A stretch of 48,482 nucleotides of DNA from Scybalousia_A sp964639765 (GTDB lineage: Bacteria > Bacteroidota > Bacteroidia > Bacteroidales > P3), in contig CAZXEN010000017.1 in NCBI GenBank assembly GCA_964639765.1, forward strand, positions 1-48,482, given 5' to 3'. This document shows, in pieces, positions 7,641-15,606 of this stretch (position 1 is its first letter; every line of letters begins with the position of its first letter). The notes beneath the pieces are model-generated. The model made no database searches and was not told the DNA's origin. It saw nothing but the letters and a program-made list of their open reading frames with translations. A program made the position numbers and the translations under genes.

Positions 7641-8642
7641 ATGGCTTTCAATTTAAGAAACAGAAACTTTTTGAAAATGTTGGATTTCACTCCAAAGGAA
7701 ATCCAATATATGTTGGATTTGGCTCGCGACCTCAAAAGAGCTAAATATGCAGGTACAGAAAAACCAACACTGACAGGAAAAAACATAGCACTTATATTTG
7801 AAAAGACTTCTACACGTACAAGATGTGCTTTTGAAGTTGCAGCACACGACCAAGGTGCTCACGTAACTTATCTTGGACCTACAGGTTCTCAGATAGGAGT
7901 AAAAGAAAGCATGAAAGACACTGCAAGAGTTCTTGGCAGAATGTTTGATGGCATTGAATACAGAGGCTTCAAACAAGACACAGTAGAAGAATTGGCAGAG
8001 TATGCCGGTGTTCCTGTCTGGAACGGATTGACAAACGAATCTCACCCAACACAGATTTTGGCTGACTTCCTTACTATGAGCGAACATGTTGACAAACCTT
8101 TGAATCAGGTAACTTTCGCTTATATAGGAGACTCCCGCTTCAATATGGGTAATTCTTTGATGGTTGGTGGAGTAAAGATGGGTATGGACGTAAGAATCGT
8201 TGCCCCTAAAAAACTTCAACCAGCAAAAGAATTAATAGATACTTGTAAAAAGATAGCAAAGGAAACAGGTGCTAAACTTACTGTTACTGACGATGTAAAG
8301 AAAGGCGTTAAAGGTTGTGATTTCCTTTATACAGACGTTTGGGTATCTATGGGAGAACCAGCAGAAGTATGGAAAGAAAGAATATATATGCTTAAACCTT
8401 ATCAGGTAAACAAGGAAATGATGAAGATGACAGGCAATCCAAAATGTAAATTCATGCACTGTCTTCCTGCTTATCACAATTTGGAGACACAAGTCGGCAG
8501 AGACGTCAACAAGAAATTTAAACTTAACGGCATAGAAGTAACAGAAGATGTATTTGAATCAGAAGCATCAATAGTATTTGATGAAGCTGAGAACCGTATG
8601 CATACTATCAAAGCCGTTATGGTTGCAACTTTGGGAGACTAA
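7641..8642 (+). CDS. argF: Ornithine carbamoyltransferase
   Basis: A 333-residue enzyme joining carbamoyl phosphate and ornithine to citrulline. Signatures are intact: the carbamoyl-phosphate loop FEKTSTRTRCAFEVAA, HPTQ in NESHPTQILADF, YIGDSRFNMGNSLMVGG in the ornithine domain, and the catalytic FMHCLPAYH. Sequence and length fit the classical OTC (ArgF/ArcB) rather than the acetyl- or succinylornithine transcarbamylases known from many Bacteroidota. Sequence alone does not separate anabolic ArgF from catabolic ArcB; no arcA or arcC is in the window, but a YfcC-type transporter is at 29063. Confidence 0.95.
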   Translation: MAFNLRNRNFLKMLDFTPKEIQYMLDLARDLKRAKYAGTEKPTLTGKNIALIFEKTSTRTRCAFEVAAHDQGAHVTYLGPTGSQIGVKESMKDTARVLGRMFDGIEYRGFKQDTVEELAEYAGVPVWNGLTNESHPTQILADFLTMSEHVDKPLNQVTFAYIGDSRFNMGNSLMVGGVKMGMDVRIVAPKKLQPAKELIDTCKKIAKETGAKLTVTDDVKKGVKGCDFLYTDVWVSMGEPAEVWKERIYMLKPYQVNKEMMKMTGNPKCKFMHCLPAYHNLETQVGRDVNKKFKLNGIEVTEDVFESEASIVFDEAENRMHTIKAVMVATLGD

Positions 8643-8668
8643 TCACATTATCTCTTATAATAAGAAGA

Positions 8669-8698
8669 AAGACGCTACATAATATAGCGTCTTTTTTT
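8669..8698. terminator. Shared terminator of argF and tmRNA
   Basis: Stem GACGCTA / TAGCGTC with a 6-7 base AT loop, followed on the plus strand by T7. On the minus strand the same hairpin lies directly behind the tmRNA 3' end, so one hairpin may serve both convergent transcripts. Confidence 0.8.
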
Positions 8699-8699
8699 G

Positions 8700-9101
8700 T
8701 GGACCTGCAGGGATTCGAACCCTGGTCCAAACAAGAAACCACCAAGTTTTCTACATGCTTATTTTGTTTCAGTTTGTCGGAAAAGAGCAATAAACAAACA
8801 ACTTCTCTCTCTTCTTAGTCTTTTATGTTTCGCCAAAGTTTAAAGACGTCCCTTTGACTAAACCTTTTAACTGATGCACCCCAAAACAGAAAAGACAAAA
8901 GGTTTTATATCCTTTCTTGGAGCGTCTTGCTTCAGCACCTTGTGCCGAATAAAGAGTAATCTACTAAACCTTCGATTACGCAGCAAGAGCGTAAGTATTT
9001 TCGCCAATTAATTTTTGTGTAACCAAGTTTAGAGTTATTTGTTACCTGTAACTGCATGCTTGCTTGACCATTTACCTTGCTGTCAAAACCAACCCAAGCC
9101 C
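8700..9101 (-). ncRNA. ssrA: tmRNA (tag peptide GENTYALAA)
   Basis: Transfer-messenger RNA that frees stalled ribosomes. The 5' end GGGCTTGGGTTGGTTTTGAC at 9101 pairs with CAGGTCC (8701-8707) to form the 7-bp acceptor stem (two G-U pairs). The T arm CAGGG-TTCGAAT-CCCTG sits just before the 3' end. The tag reading frame is at 8976-9005 and encodes GENTYALAA plus stop, one residue different from the GENNYALAA I recall for Bacteroides. The resume codon is GGC. After the discriminator A the DNA reads CAA, so the CCA tail is not encoded. Length is about 402 bases, normal for one-piece tmRNA. It accounts for the 8643-9249 interval between argF and prs. Confidence 0.95.
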
Positions 9102-9186
9102 ATAATAGTCAATCCTTCTTTTTCAGCCTGCAAAATTATAACAAATTATTTTCTTATGCAATAGAAAGAAGATAAAATTCCAGCAT

Positions 9187-9221
9187 ATAAAAAGATACGG
9201 ACATATTCTTATGTCCGTATC
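9187..9221 (-). terminator. prs terminator
   Basis: Perfect 12-base arms GATACGGACATA / TATGTCCGTATC (9194-9205 and 9210-9221) with a 4-base loop. On the minus strand a TTTTTATA tract follows. Confidence 0.85.
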
Positions 9222-9249
9222 CTTGTTGTTTTATAGAGTTTTTCTTTTT

Positions 9250-10236
9250 TTAGAATTTTGTTTGCAAGCCAACGTGTTTTACACTCTGTTCATAAAGGTT
9301 GGCAATACTTTCGCAGCATTCTACTCTTCTGATAGCTTCGGCAAACAATGGAGCAACAGAAAGAACTTTGATTTTCTTGCTTTCTCTTTTCAATGGGATA
9401 GTGTCTGTTATCAACAATTCTTCTATTGCAGAATCTTCTATTTTATCTATTGCATCACCGCTAAGTACAGGGTGTGTTATCATAGCCTTAACACTTTTTG
9501 CACCTTCTTCTTTTATAAGATTAGCAGCTTTGCAGAGCGTATTACCCGTGTCAATAATATCATCAACCAAGACAACATCCTTGCCTTTTACATCACCTAT
9601 CAACTGCATGGAAGCAACAGCGTTTGGTTTTTCTCTGTGTTTGTAGCACATAACAAAACCTGTTCCAAGTATTTTTGCATATTGGTTGGCACGCTTTGTT
9701 CCACCTGTATCCGGAGAAGCAAAAAGAAGATTATCTACATTATCATATAACCCTCTAAGATAAGGAATAAAAATACTCGAAGCAACCAAATGATCCACAG
9801 GAATATTAAAAAATCCTTGTATTTGGTCTGCGTGTAAATCTATTGTTATTATACGATTAACACCAGCAACTTGTAGAAGGTCTGTCATAAGCTTTGCAGC
9901 AATAGGTACTCTTGGTTTGTCTTTTCTGTCTTGACGTGCAAAACCAAAATAAGGAATAACTGCTATGATGCTTTTAGCTGAAGCACGTTTTGCTGCATCT
10001 ACCATCATAAGAAGTTCCATAACATTGTCAGCAGGCGCGAAAGTGGATTGAATGATAAACACATCTTTCCCTCTGACACCTTCTTCCAAAGACGGCTGAA
10101 ACTCTCCGTCTGCATATTGCAAACAAATACTTTCTCTAAGAGGTTTTTCATATACTTCGGCTATCTTTTCAGCCAAATATTTACTTGCTCTGCAAGAGAA
10201 TAAAACTGTAGTGTCTTTTTGTCCCATTATTGACAT
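9250..10236 (-). CDS. prs: Ribose-phosphate pyrophosphokinase
   Basis: PRPP synthase, 328 residues, transferring pyrophosphate from ATP to ribose-5-phosphate to feed nucleotide, histidine and tryptophan synthesis. Motifs: QYADGEFQPSLEEGVRGKDV, AVIPYFGFARQDRKDKPR (ATP flexible loop), IDLHADQIQGFFNIPVDH, and the PRPP loop VLVDDIIDTGNTLCKAA. Single gene with its own promoter (-7 TAAATTTG, 10272-10279) and a strong terminator. The start MSIMGQKDT was chosen; the internal ATG three codons in is equally possible. Confidence 0.97.
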   Translation of the reverse strand: MSIMGQKDTTVLFSCRASKYLAEKIAEVYEKPLRESICLQYADGEFQPSLEEGVRGKDVFIIQSTFAPADNVMELLMMVDAAKRASAKSIIAVIPYFGFARQDRKDKPRVPIAAKLMTDLLQVAGVNRIITIDLHADQIQGFFNIPVDHLVASSIFIPYLRGLYDNVDNLLFASPDTGGTKRANQYAKILGTGFVMCYKHREKPNAVASMQLIGDVKGKDVVLVDDIIDTGNTLCKAANLIKEEGAKSVKAMITHPVLSGDAIDKIEDSAIEELLITDTIPLKRESKKIKVLSVAPLFAEAIRRVECCESIANLYEQSVKHVGLQTKF

Positions 10237-10271
10237 CGTTCAAATATTTTTTACTTAGGTTAAAACAGGTT

Positions 10272-10279
10272 GCAAATTT
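10272..10279 (-). promoter_or_regulatory. prs promoter, -7 element TAAATTTG
   Basis: Minus-strand TAAATTTG plus C, about 36 bases upstream of the prs ATG. Confidence 0.55.
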
Positions 10280-10365
10280 ACAACAAAATATTTAAATCAA
10301 AAAAATATGTTTGTTAAATTAAGCACTTGTCTTTAAATTTTAGCATCTTTTCCATTGATACATAA

Positions 10366-10396
10366 AACAAAAAAAGGAAGTACAAACGTACTCCCT
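10366..10396 (-). terminator. Terminator of the ribosomal protein operon
   Basis: GGGAGTAC / GTACTTCC stem with a 4-base loop (one G-U pair), followed on the minus strand by T7. It lies just behind tsf. Confidence 0.8.
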
Positions 10397-10422
10397 AAAG
10401 CTAAAATTATATTGATAAAAAA

Positions 10423-11415
10423 TTATGCTCCAAGTTCCAATCTTGCAAAAGCTGTAACCTTAAGTTCTTTGTCTTCTTCTTTAAGATAAGTCTCAACGTT
10501 TTTCTTGCTATCTGCAAAATACTCTTGAGAAAGAAGAGTATTCTCTTTAAAGAATTTCTCCAAACGACCTTTAGCAATGTTTTGTATCATTTGCTCGTTA
10601 AGGTTTGCAAGTTTTTCTTCAGAAGTCTTAGCAATGATTTCTTTTGCTTTCTGAACATCTTCTGCAGTTATCCATCCTTTAGCCATATTGCTGTCCATGT
10701 GTTCTTCACTGTCAACATGTGCAGGATTGATACCAGCTTTTCTCAAAGCAGCTTCAACAGCCTTTTGTACTTGTTCTTGTTTTGACTTCTCAATATTAAC
10801 TTTCATTTCTTCATCTATAACATTCTGAGGAAAATCTTCTTTTGTTAATGCTTGAGGACGCATAGAAACAACCTGCATTGTCATGTTCTTTCCTGCTACA
10901 TCAAAACCTGCCTTGTTCATTGCAACAACACTTGCCATACGGTTTCCTGGGTGAGTATAAGCATAAACCTGTGTTCCCTCAACTGTTGCATAGTTGGAAA
11001 GAGTTATTTTTTCTCCTATCTTGGCAAGTTGATCCAAAACCAATGTTTCTACTTTTGTGCCATTGATTTCCAAAGCATTTACTTCTGCTAATGTCTTTAC
11101 TTTTGCATTTATTGCAGTATCAAGAACGCTTTGAGTAAAAGCTATGAAATCTTGGTTGTTTGCAACGAAATCTGTCTCACAATTAAGCATAACTACTGCT
11201 CCAAAAGTTTTGTCTGCATTAGTTTTTGCAAGAACTACTCCTTCGTTGGCTGCGCGGTCTGCTCTTTTAGCTGCAAGTTTTTGTCCTTTTTCTCTAAGAT
11301 AATCTATAGCCTTGTTGAAATCTCCATCACATTCCACAAGAGCTTTCTTACAATCCATCATACCAACACCTGTAAGTTGGCGTAATTTATTTACATCTTG
11401 AGCTGTTATTGCCAT
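10423..11415 (-). CDS. tsf: Translation elongation factor Ts
   Basis: EF-Ts, 330 residues, the guanine nucleotide exchange factor of EF-Tu. It begins MAITAQDVNKLRQLTGVGMM with the diagnostic DCKKALVECDGDFNKAIDYL and VVMLNCETDFVANNQDFIAF. The C-terminal coiled-coil/dimerisation part is long, as in other Bacteroidota. Last gene of rplM-rpsI-rpsB-tsf, 21 bases behind rpsB, with a terminator following. Confidence 0.97.
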   Translation of the reverse strand: MAITAQDVNKLRQLTGVGMMDCKKALVECDGDFNKAIDYLREKGQKLAAKRADRAANEGVVLAKTNADKTFGAVVMLNCETDFVANNQDFIAFTQSVLDTAINAKVKTLAEVNALEINGTKVETLVLDQLAKIGEKITLSNYATVEGTQVYAYTHPGNRMASVVAMNKAGFDVAGKNMTMQVVSMRPQALTKEDFPQNVIDEEMKVNIEKSKQEQVQKAVEAALRKAGINPAHVDSEEHMDSNMAKGWITAEDVQKAKEIIAKTSEEKLANLNEQMIQNIAKGRLEKFFKENTLLSQEYFADSKKNVETYLKEEDKELKVTAFARLELGA

Positions 11416-11436
11416 TTCTCTTTTCTCCTTATCTTT

Positions 11437-12261
11437 TTATTTATTATCTTCTTCTACTGCCTTAACTTTTCTAACTCTCTTAGCTTTTGTTTCTTTTGGT
11501 TTTTCTTCATCCAAAAGTTCAGTAGCAAGTTTTTCTGATTTTTCTGCATCAGCTTCTTCTTGGCGAGCTTCCTTGTCAAGTTTTCTTTCTTGTAGTCCTT
11601 CTTCTATTGCAGAACACATATACTTAACGATAAGTTCTATTGATTTTGAAGCATCATCATTTGCAGGGATAGGAAAATCTATAATATCTGGGTTGCAGTT
11701 TGTATCAACCATAGCAAAAGTAGGTATGTTTAATCTACGAGCTTCTGCAACTGCTATATGTTCTTTGTTTATATCAACGATAAACAAAGCTGCTGGCAAA
11801 CGATTAAGATTAGCTATAGAACCAAGGTTCTTTTCTAATTTGTCTTTTTCTCTTGTTATTTGCAAACGCTCACGTTTAGAAATCATATTGGTATCTTTGC
11901 TGTTAAGAAGCTTATCCAAAGAACCCATTTTCTTTACGGCCTTGCGAATTGTGAAGAAATTGGTAAGCATACCACCAGGCCAACGTTCAGTAACAAAAGG
12001 CATACCAGATTCTTTTACTATGGAAGCAACTGAATCTTTTGCTTGTTTTTTAGTAGCAACAAAAAGTATCTGCTTTCCAGATTTTGCTATTTGCTTCAAA
12101 GCATTTGCTGCTTCTTCTGCTTTTGCTGCTGTTTTGTAAAGGTCTATAATATGAATACCATTACGCTCCATGAAAATATAAGGAGCCATCTTAGGATTCC
12201 ATTTTCTTTTTAAGTGTCCAAAATGAACACCTGCATCAAGCATTTTGTCAAATTCTAACAT
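11437..12261 (-). CDS. rpsB: 30S ribosomal protein S2
   Basis: S2, 274 residues: MLDAGVHFGHLKRKWNPKMA, YIFMERNGIHIIDLYKT, PFVTERWPGGMLTNFFTIRK and NIPTFAMVDTNCNPDIIDFP are all canonical. It has a Lys/Glu-rich C-terminal tail (about 235-274) as found in this phylum. It is preceded by a foldable leader (12304-12376), so S2 may control its own rpsB-tsf message. Confidence 0.97.
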   Translation of the reverse strand: MLEFDKMLDAGVHFGHLKRKWNPKMAPYIFMERNGIHIIDLYKTAAKAEEAANALKQIAKSGKQILFVATKKQAKDSVASIVKESGMPFVTERWPGGMLTNFFTIRKAVKKMGSLDKLLNSKDTNMISKRERLQITREKDKLEKNLGSIANLNRLPAALFIVDINKEHIAVAEARRLNIPTFAMVDTNCNPDIIDFPIPANDDASKSIELIVKYMCSAIEEGLQERKLDKEARQEEADAEKSEKLATELLDEEKPKETKAKRVRKVKAVEEDNK

Positions 12262-12303
12262 TTTCTTTTTTTTTGTTTACTTTCCTAAATTTTAATTTAA
12301 ATC

Positions 12304-12376
12304 AACCGACAAGTAGTTGTCTTTAGGATTAACAAATCTTGCCAGTTTGGATACTAAACTATCCTAAGAAACGGTT
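12304..12376 (-). promoter_or_regulatory. Candidate structured leader of rpsB-tsf
   Basis: Three nested inverted repeats fit one RNA: AACCG (12304-12308) with CGGTT (12372-12376), TCTTTAGGAT (12320-12329) with ATCCTAAGAA (12361-12370, one bulge), and AGTTT (12344-12348) with AAACT (12356-12360). It sits in the 150-base rpsI-rpsB gap. Autoregulation by S2 is known in E. coli; the assignment here is inference. Confidence 0.5.
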
Positions 12377-12411
12377 AAATCTTTTTTTCAAAAACTTAAT
12401 CATTATAAATA

Positions 12412-12801
12412 TTAACGCTTGCTGAATTGGAAACGTTTTCTTGCTTTCTTCTGTCCTGGTTTCTTTCTTTCAACCATACGAGAATCTCTCTTAAGCAAAC
12501 CTTTGGCTTTAAGTGCTGGTCTGTCTTCTGCATTTACTTCACATAAAGCTCTTGCAATACCCATTCTTAAAGCTTCTGCCTGACCAGAGAAACCACCACC
12601 GTCAAGATTAGCCTTTACATCAAACTTACCCATTGCGTCTACTGTTTCAAAAGCTTGGCAAACGATATATTGTAAAGGTGCTGTGGTGAAATAATCTTTA
12701 TAATCTCTACCATTAACTACTATTGAACCGTTACCTGGTTTCATATATACACGTGCAACAGCAGTCTTTCTTCTTCCTATTGTATTTACTACGCCTTCCA
12801 T
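12412..12801 (-). CDS. rpsI: 30S ribosomal protein S9
   Basis: S9, 129 residues. Canonical motifs are VVNTIGRRKTAVARVYMKPG, NLDGGGFSGQAEALRMGIAR and the C-terminal KKPGQKKARKRFQFSKR, whose last arginine reaches the P-site tRNA. It lies 3 bases behind rplM, the near-universal L13-S9 pair. Confidence 0.97.
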   Translation of the reverse strand: MEGVVNTIGRRKTAVARVYMKPGNGSIVVNGRDYKDYFTTAPLQYIVCQAFETVDAMGKFDVKANLDGGGFSGQAEALRMGIARALCEVNAEDRPALKAKGLLKRDSRMVERKKPGQKKARKRFQFSKR

Positions 12802-12804
12802 TTT

Positions 12805-13260
12805 TTATCTTATTGAATTAAGTTCTACTAATTGTGGTTTTTGTGCTTCAAAGTTGTGATTTGGTCCCTCAACAACATGTAAATGCTTAAACATTTTATC
12901 TCCTAATTTATTCTTAGGAAGCATTCCTCTTACTGCATGTTCAAGAACTCTGACAGGGAATTTTGATAACCATAGTCTTGGTGTTGCAAATCTTTGACCA
13001 CCAGGATAACCTGTATGACGTACATATTGTTTATCGGTAAGTTTCTTTCCTGTGAATTTTATTTTTTCTGCATTTATTATTATCACATTGTCTCCACAAT
13101 CAACATGAGGAGTAAAAGAAGGTTTGTGTTTCCCTCTAAGTATGTTTGCCGCTCTTGTAGCTACACGACCTACAACTTGATTTTCGGCATCAATAATTAT
13201 CCATTTCTTCTCTACATCTGCAGGTTTAACGGATATTGTCTTATAACTTAATGTACTCAT
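12805..13260 (-). CDS. rplM: 50S ribosomal protein L13
   Basis: L13, 151 residues: KKWIIIDAENQVVGRVATRA, NILRGKHKPSFTPHVDCGDN, HTGYPGGQRFATPR and AVRGMLPKNKLGDKMFKHLH. First gene of rplM-rpsI-rpsB-tsf. A -7 element at 13416-13423 and a roughly 150-base foldable leader precede it. Confidence 0.97.
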   Translation of the reverse strand: MSTLSYKTISVKPADVEKKWIIIDAENQVVGRVATRAANILRGKHKPSFTPHVDCGDNVIIINAEKIKFTGKKLTDKQYVRHTGYPGGQRFATPRLWLSKFPVRVLEHAVRGMLPKNKLGDKMFKHLHVVEGPNHNFEAQKPQLVELNSIR

Positions 13261-13291
13261 TTCTACTTTTAATTTTAACTTTAATTAATTC

Positions 13292-13413
13292 TTGCTGTTT
13301 TCCTGATATATCCCTTTCGGCCAAAAAAAGTATATACTCTTCAACAGCAATTCATTTATCAAAAGCAAGTTACGTAAGGATTAACGGGACTTACCAACCT
13401 TTCTTTTGAAAGG
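13292..13413 (-). promoter_or_regulatory. Candidate structured leader of rplM
   Basis: In the long 5' region I see a stem TTGCTGTT (13292-13299) with AACAGCAA (13343-13350), a GTAAG/CTTAC pair around 13374-13394, and a tight hairpin CCTTTC-TTTT-GAAAGG (13398-13413). L13 controls its own operon in several bacteria; that this leader is the L13 target is inference. Confidence 0.45.
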
Positions 13414-13415
13414 TG

Positions 13416-13423
13416 CAAAATTA
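13416..13423 (-). promoter_or_regulatory. rplM operon promoter, -7 element TAATTTTG
   Basis: Minus-strand TAATTTTG plus C, about 160 bases before the rplM ATG, so transcripts begin with a long leader. Confidence 0.6.
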
Positions 13424-13522
13424 CAATAACTTATTGAACTACAAAATTTTTTTGATAAAAAATTAAAAAAAATAACAATTTTACATATTTTTTAACACTG
13501 CCTACATATATTCAAAGCAGTA

Positions 13523-14671
13523 TTATTCATCAAGCAGGGTATTGTATAAATCAATATGTTTTTCTGCAACATTATTGCCAACAAACCTTTGTATATGCTT
13601 TATTCCTTCCTCTATTGCCATGTTTCTTCTTTCGTTGTCGTAAAGAAATACATTCATCGCCTGAACCATTCCCTTTACATCCTCAGGTTTTACATACAAA
13701 GAACAGTCTCCGCCTGCCTCTTCCAGACATGAGCCTGTGCAAGCGATGACCGGAAGGCGGTTTGCTATGGCTTCTATAACAGGAATGCCGAATCCTTCAT
13801 AGATAGACGGATAGACAAACAAGTCTGCCAAAGAATATAAAACCTTCAGTTCGTCAAACAACACCCCATTTATTATATGTACTCTTTTCTCCAAATTGTT
13901 CTGCAAAACATATTGTCTTACTTCCTTGGTGTATTCTGTCTGACGTCCCACAATAACAAGATGTATATCGTTTTCTATCTCTTTCAGGGCTTTTACCACA
14001 AGAAGAACATTCTTTCTTCGCTCTATGGTCCCTACATTCAAAATAAAACGGTTTGGCAAAGAATACCTTGTCCTGATCTTTTGTTTTTCTTCATCATAAA
14101 TAGTCTGCGTGAATATAGGATTAAAAGATTGATAAATCACCTTTATCTTTTCCTCTTCAACATCGCCGTAATTCATGATGTCTCTCTTGGTGCATTCACT
14201 TATAGCTATAATCTTGTCCGCTTCTTTTATGGTCCTGTGGAATTTTCTCTTGTATATCATGGTATCTATCGGAGAATACCATTCTGGATGGGAGAAAAAT
14301 ATAAGGTCGTGGACAGTTACAACAGATTTGACACCTGACTTTTTTATACCAACAGGCAGTTGTCCGCTCAATCCATGAAAGACCTGAACATTATCTCTTA
14401 ACAAATCTTTTACTATTGTTTTTTCTCTCCACACAGATTGAGAAATTTTATTTGCAAGATTTGAAGACAGAGAATGATATTTAAAAATAAGGTTATCACC
14501 TTTTACATTGGAATAAAGTTCTTCTCTTCCCTTGTTTTGTGCATAAAGCAAAAACTGCAAATCCTTGAAAGAAGACAGACTTTCCACAAGAGTCCTGCTA
14601 TAGGAGCCCAACCCTGTTGCATTGCTGACCAGTCTTTTGGCATCGTATCCTATTGTATGAAGTCTCTGCAT
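13523..14671 (-). CDS. Glycosyltransferase family 4 protein
   Basis: A 382-residue GT-B retaining glycosyltransferase. The N-terminal acceptor domain holds the glycine-rich turn ATGLGSYSRTLVESL. The C-terminal donor domain has RFILNVGTIERRKNVLLVVK, HLVIVGRQTEYTKEV and the E-x7-E region FVYPSIYEGFGIPVIEAIA with GSCLEEAGGDCSLYVKPEDV. Substrates cannot be read off; relatives act in polysaccharide or lipid-linked glycan synthesis. The frame runs 3 bases behind menA, so it is probably co-transcribed. No other capsule or LPS genes are adjacent. Confidence 0.9.
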   Translation of the reverse strand: MQRLHTIGYDAKRLVSNATGLGSYSRTLVESLSSFKDLQFLLYAQNKGREELYSNVKGDNLIFKYHSLSSNLANKISQSVWREKTIVKDLLRDNVQVFHGLSGQLPVGIKKSGVKSVVTVHDLIFFSHPEWYSPIDTMIYKRKFHRTIKEADKIIAISECTKRDIMNYGDVEEEKIKVIYQSFNPIFTQTIYDEEKQKIRTRYSLPNRFILNVGTIERRKNVLLVVKALKEIENDIHLVIVGRQTEYTKEVRQYVLQNNLEKRVHIINGVLFDELKVLYSLADLFVYPSIYEGFGIPVIEAIANRLPVIACTGSCLEEAGGDCSLYVKPEDVKGMVQAMNVFLYDNERRNMAIEEGIKHIQRFVGNNVAEKHIDLYNTLLDE

Positions 14672-14674
14672 TGC

Positions 14675-15562
14675 CTAATAAAATTTAAACGGTGTTGAAA
14701 AACAAATAAAATGAACCAATAACAGTAGAAAATATGCTAAGTTTAACAAAGATGTCTGAAACAACAGTTTATTATAAACTTTACCTTCTGCTTTAAGGAG
14801 TGCAGTAAAAAGATAAACAGCAGGTACAACAAGCAGACAAACTATTGAAAACTTAAAAGCAAGATAAGCGAACACTCCTGTCAGCAAAGCAAAACACAGA
14901 TATTTTGTTTCCCCTGCCCATTTGCCGAATCTGACTTCAAAAGTCTTCTTGTTATTCTCTTCGTCTTCAACAATATCCCTGAGATTATTTACAGTAAGTA
15001 TCATGACAGAAACACAACCGCAAATACATCCTGCAAAGAAAGCTGAAAGACTAAAAGAAGACGTAAACAAATAAAAAGTTCCGCAAGTTGCGACAGGTCC
15101 ATAGAAACTGAAAGCAAAAATATCTGCTATACCAAGATAGGACAAAGAATAGGATGTTGCACTATAAAGCCAGGCAAAAAGAATAGACAACAAACCTATA
15201 AGTAAAATAACCCAGCCTCCAACATAAATAAGCATAGCGCCTGAAATAAGGGATATTAATGTATTGATTGTTATTGCTTTTTTCATTTGCTGGATACTGA
15301 CCTCGCCTTCTGCCAAGGCCCTCTTAAAGCCTATCCTTCCCTTCTTGTCGGTTCCTTTCTTGTAATCATAAAAATCATTTATGAGATTGCTGAGTGTCTG
15401 CAGACTGACCCCGCAAACAAAAACCAGACAGAAAAGAAGAAATGCAAAGTCAAGGTTCATGCCCGTTTTGACAAAGAACATATACCCCACTATAATGGGA
15501 ACAATGGATGCCAGCAAAGTCTTTGGCCTAAGTATGGAGAACCACAGTTTTATTTTCTCCAT
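14675..15562 (-). CDS. menA: 1,4-dihydroxy-2-naphthoate polyprenyltransferase
   Basis: A 295-residue UbiA-family membrane prenyltransferase with eight or so helices. The two Asp-rich motifs are present: NDFYDYKKGTDKKGR near residue 63 and NNLRDIVEDEENNKKTFEVR near 192. The start FSILRPKTLLASIVPIIVG is typical for MenA. It makes demethylmenaquinone, so the cell respires with menaquinone, in line with the Rnf complex. It lies 44 bases behind the GH97 gene and 3 bases before the glycosyltransferase. Confidence 0.9.
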   Translation of the reverse strand: MEKIKLWFSILRPKTLLASIVPIIVGYMFFVKTGMNLDFAFLLFCLVFVCGVSLQTLSNLINDFYDYKKGTDKKGRIGFKRALAEGEVSIQQMKKAITINTLISLISGAMLIYVGGWVILLIGLLSILFAWLYSATSYSLSYLGIADIFAFSFYGPVATCGTFYLFTSSFSLSAFFAGCICGCVSVMILTVNNLRDIVEDEENNKKTFEVRFGKWAGETKYLCFALLTGVFAYLAFKFSIVCLLVVPAVYLFTALLKAEGKVYNKLLFQTSLLNLAYFLLLLVHFICFSTPFKFY

Positions 15563-15606
15563 TACAAAATTGTTTTATCTGATGTTTTCATAATATTCTC
15601 TGATGC

